Source of the DNA: Panulirus ornatus
Taxonomy: Eukaryota > Arthropoda > Malacostraca > Decapoda > Palinuridae
Length of the DNA stretch: 64,000 nt
Direction: 5' to 3'
Assembly: GCF_036320965.1 (NCBI RefSeq)
Contig: NC_092261.1
Coordinates: 11,286,697-11,350,696 of the forward strand
Numbering within the stretch: the first letter of the stretch is position 1; every line of letters begins with the position of its first letter. A model generated the notes under the pieces. It did no database searches, was not told the origin of the DNA, and worked only from the letters and a program-made list of their open reading frames with translations. This document shows positions 11,443 to 22,600 of the stretch, piece by piece. The position numbers and the translations under genes are program-made.

Positions 11443-14027
11443 CTGTAGGGATGAGAAAATCATGTTTTTGAAGTGTAACTTCTTCCTAACATTGATAAGA
11501 AAGTATATGGTTGATATACTTGACAGCCCCATTGCCAGCCAAATCATGAACAGTACTGCATACAACTGGAAATTTACGATGAAAAAAATTGACCTACATA
11601 TGCATTCTAAACTGAATAGTCATTAGTCCAGGCAACTCTTCCATATTTGTTTTTCGAGTGAATAGACAGTTTTTTGTCCCATGATGTCACAGATCTGAGA
11701 AATATTACTGTTCTAATGTCGCTCTTTGTCCTCAGGACACTGAGAGTTTGCAGTTTTGCCAGCTAGCAAGAAGGGTGACGTCACCTATGAGAGCAGTGCC
11801 TACTGCGGAGATGTAAGAGGAAACTGGCTTAATTTTAGAGAAAGGAAAAGACTATCCCATTGCAGAACAATGTAGCACAATAGTTCACCACAGACAGTCC
11901 ATATTTATTGTAATCCGTGGTTAGCTAGGCTACATTGCAATAGGTGAAGATCATGAAGCAGCAGAGGTGATGTCACAGTATTTGGCGGATGGTGGTGTTG
12001 TCGAGGCAGCAGTGATGATAGCATTACGTGTTGTTGCTCCGTTGTTTGTAGGCGGAAGCTCATTTTGAGGGAGAAGCGATGATGTTACAAACTGGTTATT
12101 GGCGTTACTTGTGAGGTGCAAGAGACAGTGCATCACTGGAGGTTAGCTGGGGGACGAGAATGCTTTCGAGCGCGGCAGGATGTAACTTGGGAGACAGGTA
12201 AGGAGCTAGCGGCTCCTCTCCCGCCTACCCTTTCCATAATTGGGTTTACACTTTTATGACTAGAAAAGTCTTGGCTCTTGCATCTTAAATATTTATTGTA
12301 GTATGTTTTTAATTTGATTAACGGAACAGTTCACGATAATGCGACGAGCATTTCCTCTCAGATATTGGAAACTATAATACTATGTTTTCAGTAAGATAAT
12401 TTCAAGTGTTTCCTCACACTCATGGAGAGCGTAAAGTACCAGTTATTTGAGGATAGATTTATATTAAGCCTCTAAAGACCGAAAACAACATAAAATAAAG
12501 GAATCTTAAGTAATGTCCCAGCGACTCCAAAAGTCACCTCAATACTAAATGAATAGTATATGCTCTTTTGGGATGGATTGTCTTCATTACCACATAAGCT
12601 TATCAATAATGAAGTTGATTTCTACGTATGCTCAAACACAAGGATAGGTTAGGAGGAGGGTGATTGAGCAAACCTTCCACCTGATTAAGATGTCCAGGGC
12701 CACACCTCTCCCATTCCAACTTTCACGTCTCACCTGCTCTGCTTGCTTTAGTTCTCTATCACTCCTCTTTGCTCATCCCCCTACGTTTCTCTTAAACACT
12801 TTTTTTTTACATGTTCCCAAAATGTCATCCCGTATTGCTTGATAGGAGGGAAGAATCTTCGACCTCATTAACAACTTGAAGGCTGTGGTATATGTAAAGC
12901 TTTATGAAACATACACATTTTCCAAATTCCGGACCTTCTGAATCTACTCGCCTTCCTTAATGAGCACAAATCACCTCACACCAGCAGATTCTCATACGCC
13001 CTAACAGCACAACTTGGACATTCTCATGCCTACGCCTCACATCGTCGCATGTTATCACATATTTAGCATCAATCTCCTTTCCGAGCATGTTTATTAACCT
13101 AAATACGCATTTCTTGTCTTTTCCCCCTTTCATCAATGATATACGAATTATCCAATCACACAGCACTCATGACTTTACTGCCCCGTTCACGATATAAATT
13201 TTTGTTTTTGACTAAGACTTCTGAAAAGTGCTATAACTACAGCTCCTCAGTATCCTTCTTATCCAAACTACGAATTTTTACAGAGGAAGATGAGCATTTC
13301 AAAAGGCGCTACCAATATACATGATAGATGTTAACTTTGAGGTGCCTCTGATCCCCAAGCTTATTAGCCACAGCAGGCGGGGACATCACTTTTTAAAACC
13401 AGATCTAGCGGGCATTCCTGCTTTCAGAGAGACATTTCAGGTTAGTTGTCTCTATATGCCTCACACAGCCTATTTCACGACTATCCTTGTTCATCCTACC
13501 AAATGAATTATATCTTCCATTCGTGCGTAGCTCATATATTTTTCATAGCTACTTAAAAATAAACTAAAATTCGTACACTTACTGCAGACTTTCTGGTGGT
13601 GGATGTGGTATCTAAACTGATCTGTACAGTGTAATGGTGACGTTCCCATATAAGTAGTTACGAGGTGGGCACGGCAGGCGGCCCAGTGGTCAGGGCCAGG
13701 TGTCAGGGCGTAGGGGGGTGGGGGAGGAGAGTAGGTCAGTAACGGAGAAGCCTCGCATTTCACAGGTTTTTCTCGAGGTAAAGTTCGTATTTAGGCAAAA
13801 ATATGTAGAATGATATGTATTCGTTAATTTGTTATGAACATATGCATTAATTTCTATGTGTAGTTTTTTTTTAATGTCTTTGCAGGGGGAAAGTGAGTTT
13901 ATATTATTATTCATATTTGATATAACTTTATTTGACAGACTATTATATTAAATATACGTAATGATGGTGCAATTATTTCCACTGAATGTATCTATATACT
14001 AGTGATGGAATGATTTAAGACGCTTAC

Positions 14028-14110
14028 CTTGAGCGAGACACAATCGTTCGTACACCTCACAAGACTGTTACCGACACACTGAGGACCGACCCTCGGCTCG
14101 CAACTGTTGG
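14028..14110 (-). promoter_or_regulatory. Probable non-coding first exon and promoter side of FSTL1
   Basis: On the minus strand a strong donor (CTCAAG followed by gtaagcg) ends at 14028. Because the exon at 11442 begins exactly at its ATG, an untranslated upstream exon is required, and this is the best donor seen upstream. The exon's 5' limit is a guess: no TATA box or initiator could be fixed, and the end given is only nominal. Confidence 0.4.
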
Positions 14111-16480
14111 ATGCACACCGCCTACCGTTAGTGCTTCTCCCCCCCTCCAGGGGATGTCCACTTTGATACTCTGACAGGCAGTAGCGTGACTAGTATCACA
14201 CTAGGATTCCTCTAAAAAAAAACGTGGAAAATTCTTATTTCCATCCCCGACCACTCGATCAAAATCATTCATAAGCGATCCGGCCCAACTGTGGATTTCA
14301 TTGAGCCATCATTTCTTGAACAACAAGCAAATAAGAGTCTCAAATAAGTTTAGATTTGTGTTTTTTGTTTGCCTGCACTCTGATGATTACTTATACATGA
14401 AAATCTTTAAATTTCATACCTGGATTTATTGTTTCACCTTACATCTCTAAACCCTGATCGTTGTTTGACACAAATAGATATTTTATTGATAACCACGTGC
14501 ATAGTTATAGCCTAATAATCTATTAATATAAGAGCAAATTCTAGTCCTTTTGAAGCAATTTTGTAGCCACTGAAATTAGGTAATTTTCATATGAATCATT
14601 CATGATTAGTTCTTTATCCGTTTACTCATTGTTTGCTGAGTAGCTTGTTCGCTGGACTTGTACGTGCGCTAATACTTGGTAACGCCTGATCTGTTTGATG
14701 ACGTCATGGCTGACTGACCCAGGTTATGTTTACGTTATAGACCAGCGGGACAAAAACACTATAATCACTGTAATGTAGGTAATGAAATTAGGTATCAAAT
14801 GTTTTATAAACTTTAGTGTGATAAAGAACAGAACATTGTGCGTAATAGAGTTTCCTTGCTCACAGACACGGGTTTACTGAGCAGACAGAAAGCGACTTTA
14901 TGATTCTTTTGGTTCATTGTGTTAAGAAACTGTATTTCAGCAGGCAAGTGGTCAATAAGGTAGGTGTCATGTAGGTGTTATGTACTGTCCTTCGTTGAAT
15001 TACCCTTCCAATTTAAGGATGTGACTCTATTACCCTTGGGATAGACTTGATAATGTTTCGACGTAGTAGTTTATGTTTGTTCAGCAACGAGATCACCAGT
15101 GTAACTTAGTTCGTCTTTATGTATACGAAAACAAATCAGGTGATAACAATGTGTGATATGAAGATCTAGTAAACTGTGGAACAAATTACTAGAAGTTGTT
15201 AAGTTGCACATTTGAAAATTGAACAACATTTTATAACTCGCCAAAACTTCCCTTGCAGTCGAAATTTGCTCTATTTTCAGTGTTACAGTCTGCACTCATA
15301 GATAACAGTAGTTGTTCAGCTCCTTATGGCAATGAGATTGGGAGACTGAGTGATTTTTGTTATGCACTGCTGTTGTAGTGTTTAGAGAATATTATAATAG
15401 TTGAGGAGTATGAATTTGAGCAAAATGGTGTATATTATTCAGCGTTAGGGTTGTGAAGCTTTTGTATATCAGGGGAAGTGTAGGGTTAGTTATTGCATAA
15501 GTGCCAACGTGATACACTAGTTATTTGTTATTTTTTATATTATTTGAAAGTATCTAGCCGTGTCCCCATTGTTACAGAAAGATTAGTGTGTTGAGTGCAT
15601 TTTCAGTGTTAATTGGAAATAGTTACCTCTGTTAGGAGGAAGCATATACATTCATCAAACTTCCCAGGAGTTGAATAAAACAATGGACTGAAATTCTTTT
15701 TTTTCACTTTGCCATCAAAAAGAAGGCAGATTTTTTGTTTTTATGAGAAATGTTTTCATCCACATTTACAATAAGAATAATATTTTACCTTTTTTCATAG
15801 CTCTCACTATGTATTACAACACCGTTGTTTTGATTGAAGATGAAAATTAACTGAAATAAGTGAATCTTTTCTTTTTGTTCTTCCCACATACAAACTTTTA
15901 CATCTCTTACTGAAATTTATACACTTTTTTCATATTCGTCTACAGTATGTAACCATATACAGAAGCATTGCATTCATTTCTCCATACATGTTAGCTGTGA
16001 TGAAATTTGTCTTTGTTGAATTATTTAAGCATATTATAACCTCTTATTGTTTAGAAATTACTGTTTGGTTTTCAGATGTCTAAATGGCTGGGTGTTCAAG
16101 GAACTTTGTGATAGCTGAATAAGCTCAACATTGATGAAATTTCGCATCATGCTGATGATAAGTGGTGGGGGCCCTTGAAGCACTCAGCTTAACCGTTGGA
16201 CCCAACTCTTCAGAAGTCAGGTTACTGTTGAGATTCTCATACTATTTCTCTAATGATTTAAATCTAATTGCTGTTATGAGGAAGTCATATTTTGGTACCA
16301 GTAAGTTTTTTAATGACTTGCATTCTTTGCCACTGTTGTCTGTATTTAAGACACTCTTTGTACTCGAAAACACTCCCTGTTTTCTCTGTTAGGATGACTC
16401 AGAAAACATGTTCCCTTATTTCCTTAACAAATGTCTGTAATTTCCAGTATGATGCATATTTCCTTTTTATTTCCAGGTGA
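14111..16480 (+). other. Upstream region / 5' intron of ANKLE2, no exon recognised
   Basis: This interval should hold the ANKLE2 promoter and its first coding exon(s) (membrane anchor and first LEM helices). I could not find a segment with a LEM signature and good splice sites. The short frame at 16162 (ALEALSLTVGPNSSEVR) has a GP like LEM domains but lacks the other conserved positions and a donor. Confidence 0.45.
14699..14706. promoter_or_regulatory. Perfect CRE palindrome TGACGTCA
   Basis: TGACGTCA lies inside the longer palindrome ATGACGTCAT (14698-14707). It is the consensus CREB/ATF site. It sits between the FSTL1 5' end and the start of ANKLE2, where a divergent promoter is expected. 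Binding is inferred from the motif alone. Confidence 0.45.
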
Positions 16481-17530
16481 ACTAGACACCAAGCCTCGCA
16501 TTTTTATTGACAGTATTATTAATCTAAAAGTTCAGTATTCATTGCAGGATTGGATCAAAACAGTGGAACCACATCTTTCAGTAAATTCTGTAGTTTTGGT
16601 GCAGAGGCAGATCAAAAGGGGCCATTGAGAAAGGCATACACAGAATAAAAAGCTATCAGACTTCTTATAGAGAAGTTCAGGTAGACAGAGAGTTGAAATA
16701 AAATCAGCCACCCATTATCAGCAAGGACACTTAATTGAATTCAAACTTATAAGTGGTGCCTCAAAAAATCAGTACAAAGTAAGAGCTGGGTGTTTCATGG
16801 AGATATGATCAAAGAATAATCTAGAAGGATATATAACAAAATACTGATCCTACCAGCCCAGAGTGACAGAAATAAGTCTGAAAGGCATGAATTTAAGAGA
16901 CTTTTTGAAAGGATTGAGGGAAATCCTAGATTTGAAGATTTGGTTGTCTTTAATGATGAGGACTGCTTCCATCTCATTGGACATATCAGCTGAATGCATA
17001 TTTTTGGGCACTTGCATAACCCCAAAATATATACAGGATCCAACAGAAGTTAAAAAGATGTCTCCATGGTGTGCTAGTTGATGTCTTCATTTGTCCATAA
17101 TGGTTTGAAGATGATGATGGAAGAATAGTCTAAGGAACAATTTCACTCCAGCTTTAAGAAGGGACAAGGGAGACAACTGTGTTCCATTGTTTTTCAGCAA
17201 GACAAAGTGCCACTTAGCACTTTAGAACACTGAAATACCTAGAGGGACACTTTCCTCTAACAGACTTGTCTCATATTGTACAGATTACATTTGGTTTCTA
17301 TGTTCATTTTGCCTCCCATCCAGATTACTTTCTTTGGGGATGCTTGGTGGGTAGTGTTTGTCATAAATCCATAAACTTTTGGAACACTGAAAGACAGCAG
17401 TTAGAGAGAGATGAGATGAATTCTGGGAGAAATGTTAGACTTCGTAGATGATAGGTTAATTTCTTGGTTACATCTGTAATCCATTGCAAGGGTGTTTTAA
17501 TTGAACATGTGACAGGATAATGAGATCAAG
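16480..17530 (+). mobile_element. Decayed mariner/Tc1-type transposase pseudogene
   Basis: Plus-strand frames, interrupted by several stops and shifts, show transposase landmarks in order: GELDTKPR near the start; VVFNDEDCFHLIGHIS (family FSDEAHFHLxGYVN, first catalytic Asp); IFGHLHNPKIYTGSNR (WGxENPH); VSMVCAS (VTVWCA); a Q-x-D/SA-like stretch near 17200; and FASHPDYFLWGCLVGSVCHK (DLTPLDFFLWGYLKxxVY, normally the third catalytic residue region). The element is dead. Terminal inverted repeats were not located. It lies upstream of the first recognised ANKLE2 exon. Confidence 0.78.
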
Positions 17531-19434
17531 TTTTCATTGGAGGTGTCTCGCTGCTTTTATTCACAATATCTCTGCTTAGTGGATTCATGGAAACAGAAAC
17601 ATTATTCAGGTCAGACTGTTGATAATTCCACTCTGGTTGAATCAACTAAATCTCTCATACCAGTGAAAGAAGTGCTATTCATAACAATAATTTCCTTTTT
17701 AAGCAGTTATTTTCAGGTGTATGCTAATAAGTTGGTTGCAGGGGTCTTGAACATCTTATATTCAGTCATTTTATTTTTTTGTCTTTATTAAAAGATTTGG
17801 CCAAGGGCTGATCTGTGGATTGATTACACTTAGAAAGGCTGAATGGAGTTGTTGTTACATAATTGATTTATTGTATGTGAGTACAGTTTTGGGTAAGACT
17901 GACTCTAATACAAAGGGTGTTGATTTATTTTATATGATTTATGAAATTGTTTGCCCTGGTATGCTGTTTAGGCAAGCTATAAAACTGTCTGATTTAGCAG
18001 TAAGCAGATTCAGGATAAGACACTGTAATGAATTCAAAGAACTCATGTATTTAAGATCAGCCAACTGTGGTTTATTGTAAGCCAGTCAGATTGGGAAAAT
18101 AATTCCATAATAAGAATAACTGGTTTTTATTGTATGTCTGGTAAACCATTAGATGCTCTCTTGTTCATAAAGAGGTTCTGCCATAGGAAAGTTGTGCTTT
18201 GCTGATATCTTCAGGAGCCAAGTAACTGGAGATACTTTATTTGTTCTACTGCTGGTTTCCTAAAGTTGTTCTCTTATTAAGAAAAGCCTCCCCTCCTTTA
18301 CTTTATTGATAAAGTGGGTGGAGGTTTGGTGAGGGTCTTTACCTCAAAAAGTCACCTCAAAGTTTGTGAAAAGCATTTTTGTTTTCCTAGAATACTTATA
18401 TGTATATCACCTCTTACTTCCCCATGTGCTTTCACCTGATAAGCTTGGCCAGCCTTTGAGGATATGAGACTGGTGGCATAAACAATCGAGTGGGATAACA
18501 TAGCAACATAACATTATGGAAAGGGAGTGGGATAGAGATTTAGCAGGTGATTATAGCAATGATATTCACAAGTTTTGTCCCATAGGGATATACGGTCATT
18601 TTATTTTTCAACAGCATAAAGAATGATCAGCATTGCTTGTTGTTTGTTTCTCTGTCTTGCTGATGTCAGCCATGAAGCTTCAACGGCTTTTTAAAAGAAT
18701 TACTGGGGTGAAAAGCAAATCACGATTCTAGCCCAAAACATGTTTTTCAAAAGCTGCAACTTTATTTTGGTAATGCAAGTGTGGTCAAGACAGTAGGTTG
18801 GGAACTACATAGCTTTCTGTTTATCATGGGAACTAATCACTGAAAAATCAGGGATTTTTCATTATTCATTTGCCCTGTGTGTTAAGCAGCTTTTTGTCAC
18901 ATTATTGCTTATAACCAAGATATGATTATTATCGTTATCGTAGCCTTTTATCTTAGACCCAGTTCAGTGTAAGAGTGGTGGGAAGAAGGAAGAAGGGTAA
19001 GGGAAACTACAGACAATTTTGAAAGACAGAATGAAAAATAAATTCAGCCAGAAATACTTTTTAGTGAATATGAGTGGATATTTAATTATGCATATTTTGA
19101 AGGAGATTAATTTACACTGATTTCAACAAGTACATAAAGTATTTAAGCTGTAATAGAAAATTTGGTAGATAATGAGATTTATTGATATACTTGCAACCCA
19201 CCTTAGGTATTGGTTATCAGTGATTACATAGTCTTATGAACATTCCTACTGGGAGTGGAAAGAACATTTGTGAATCATTACTTCTTCAACTTGGGGTTTA
19301 TGAGGAAAGGATATGAATGATGTGAAAGACAAAGATTTGAATGTACAGCCATGTTTGTATGGTTAAAACATATATTTGCTTCATGGAGACATGTATGCAA
19401 TTTTTTTTTCCCACTAAGATAAATTTTCCAACAG

Positions 19435-19652
19435 ACAGCTGTTTGAATACCACTTGAAGGAAGGACTTGAGGGAAAGACAAGTGAAACCATGGATAAAGT
19501 GGGTGTAGGTATTGGTGTCTCTAAGGGGAGCCTCAGGGTTTTCCCAGAGGAAGATGCTAACTCACTCACATCTTCCACTGACTCAAAATCTGAGGCCCAC
19601 ATATTTTTTGGTGTGTACCTGCCAGAAGCTATAGATCTGACCAATGAACCAA
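19435..19652 (+). CDS. ANKLE2: ANKLE2 exon: end of LEM domain and linker
   Basis: Acceptor ttttccaacag, donor gtaagt. Encodes [17 protein letters not shown], which matches the last LEM helix (family TTRxxFExxLxxAL). An acidic/serine linker follows, then [20 protein letters not shown], which aligns with the PLYYGV segment of vertebrate ANKLE2. The exon begins one base before the first full codon. A second possible acceptor lies 4 bp downstream. Confidence 0.82.
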
Positions 19653-22600
19653 GTAAGTATGATAAAACGCTTGTCTTATCCCAGTAATTTCTTTCATAAT
19701 GAAGGTACAGTACATGATTTTGTGCAGTATTTGCAGAAGAAATTTTATGGTAATTCTTTCTTTAATTGAAATTGCATTGAAATATAGCGTAGGAAATTTA
19801 CACAAGAACTTGTTTGGACATGGGTTTCCAATTTCACCTTTTTATTATTTTTTTAATTACTATGACTTATTATAATGCAAATTTTTCAACTTTTAAACCC
19901 AAAATGTCTTTTGGAAATATGGGAGGATGGTTTATGCAGAACATCTTCCAAATACTGTTTCTTATGCATCTTTTTGCCTGTTCCTCCCCAATTTTCTTAT
20001 CTGATTTCATGCAATTCTTTGAAGTACATGCTTTAATAATTCTCTCCTTATCTGTTTAATGCTTGTTCACATCAACTCATTATTGTTTTTCTTTTCCTTT
20101 TTTCCGAGGAACTGGTCACTCACTTCACAATGTTTCTTAATTTCCCCAGTTGAGTGTTTATTTACTTAACTGGCTTCTTAAAGTAAGAAGCCAAGTGAGG
20201 ATTTTTTTCTCCAAGGCTCTTTCATCTTTTCCTGATGCTATATTATTTACATGGGAAATAGTGAACACATGAAAGAACGAACAAACTCCATTTTCTCCTG
20301 TTGAGAAATCGTATTTAATATAAGTACTCTGTACAGCACCAATTTTTCTCTCAGGAAGTACTTGTTTCAATGATTTATGTTAAGATTGTCATAAATTTTT
20401 TCTTTAATTAGCAGTTTTGAAACTCCTTAGTTCTGCCTTCTTACCAGAACACTGAAATTTCATCATTTATTCCATCATTCTTCTTAAATGTTGTTAGATT
20501 TACTTCCTGCCTTATGAATGATAAAGTTATGCCCATAATCATCTTGAAAGTAATGTGGTGCATTTGGGTCTTTTTTTTTCATTGAAATCATTGTACTGGG
20601 TTAGAATTGATATTTTCACAATATCCTCACTTTCACTTGTCTTTCATCTTCACTTTACCATTATTTTTTACTTAGCCTTCTCCACTCTCTCACAGTTCAG
20701 GTCTTTGGCAGTTGCATTGCACTCTTCTTAACTAAGCCCTTATCAGTAATCATCACACTGCACTTTCAGTTTCATTCATTCCCATGGGTCAGGTCAAAGG
20801 CCATCTTCACTATATTCTCATCTACACATGTTTATGTCTACTGCACCCTTGGCACCACTGGCCTTTGACTTGACACTTGCAGACCAGTGTAACCACACGC
20901 TTCTCTTTACTACACCTTGGACATTACGAGCCTTAAATCTATCCTTAATGGGTGAAGATGGAGCTCCTCATCGTTTCTACATGTGATATCATTGGCCTTT
21001 GTCCTTATCCTTATAAGTCACGTTGAAGATTTCCTTCACTTTGTTTTATCTTAAAAGACATGATGTGATTGTTGAAAATATTAAGGGAAATTTACAGAAA
21101 AAAGAATCTTGCCATCTTTAGTGAAAGACATAGAAAGGTAGAGGAAGCTTGGAAGAGACATGCTGGGAATGAAGAGATATTCATCAAGGCTAAGGATTTA
21201 GAGTTTCTTGATGATGAAGATAAGAGCTGTTTGAAGTTTACTCTCAAGGCAGAGATTCATTGAAAACATGATTTGTAATTGCTATTGCAGTCTGTTATTC
21301 TCAGAGAAAAGGGCAATGTAAGGAAGTAGCTGAATATAAGAGAAAAATGTGCAGCAATTTCAATTTCAGTTATTTCTGTAGAATTACATATTTAGTTGCC
21401 TAGTTACATATTTGCTGGTAATGGTGATAATGTGATTAAGTACAATTTTTAAAAATTTCTTGAATTTGGTTTCTACATTGTATATTTTTTTTTTTGCACA
21501 TGGCATATGGGATATATGTTCAAAGGAATTTTCTCTAAATTAGTAAATGTGAAAAGTAAGTGCAGACACACCTCATTAAAATAGCTTTAAATTGTCTCCC
21601 TCCTGGATTACCTTATTGGTCTCATTGTGTTTGTTTGCACCATAGAAATAATTTGAATTGAATAACTGGCTTCAAATTCATTTGATATGTATTTTGGCCT
21701 TAATGTGGTTATTTGAAGGGTTTAATTTTTCTATTGTTTTCTTGCTTTATAGTGTAAAGGAAATGATAAAGAAATGCAAATTATTTTTAGTTATGTCTGA
21801 TTTGAAATTTAAGCATTTGATGACAATGATGCAACTATAAAGAGAGGTTAGAGGCTGCATGATTTTCCCTTTAATTATCAGAGGAAATTTGATTAAAAAA
21901 ACACAGAATCAGAAATTGCTTTCAGTTCAGATTTAAGAAAGATTAGATGCTGAGGAATTGAGTGATTCAGAATTTATATGTAATGAAGATGGCATAAAGA
22001 GATTTGAGAAGGACTTATGTATTTTGCATGTGATGGTAGTTTTGTAAATGGAAACATTACTCTTTCCAAATGACTCTACTTAGTGTACAAAGTAAACAGA
22101 TAGGAAGACTTCATTCATTATATCATTAAGCTTATATATCATATGTATAAGTAATCTGAGAGGTTATATGCATTTGATCCACTCTTTGTAAATGAAAATA
22201 GAATGGAAAAGGGAGACCTAAGGTGATATTGAGTATATATACAATAGACATGTAGATATAGTTGAATTTGCAGATGTGATTTGACAAACAAGATTTCAGG
22301 AGGCTGAATGGGTCACCTTGCATTAAATGAAACAAATTTTGTACAAAAAACATGTAAATGACATTGTTCCTGTTTTTGTTGTATATATTTAAATAAGCTT
22401 TCTTCCTTCCATAACAGTTTCATGTATATTGTTGAATTATTTCAGGTTGTCAGAAAGTGTACACAGACAAAACAGCCTGCCTTGCTGTCATGAAAAAATG
22501 CCGTGGTTCGCGATTCAAAGCTTTTGGTACATACAAGGAGGCACTACAGTTCGCAGAAGTTGGCCCATCTATGCCGCAGGGTATTTCTGTTGAGGAAGAT

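Larger units (their letters stand above)
6344..14027 (-). other. FSTL1 5' introns: no host gene seen apart from the signal exon
   Basis: Apart from the signal-peptide exon (11398-11442) and the repeats listed separately, I see no exon with family similarity on either strand. GC-richer patches occur near 9100-9300 and 13640-13740, but neither has an open frame with recognisable protein. Confidence 0.5.

Noticed and set aside
16162..16392. Possible LEM exon ALEALSLTVGPNSSEVR
   Set aside because: It has GP at the right kind of place but lacks the I/V-T-x-S/T-T-R pattern and a usable donor, and its phase with 19435 cannot be matched.
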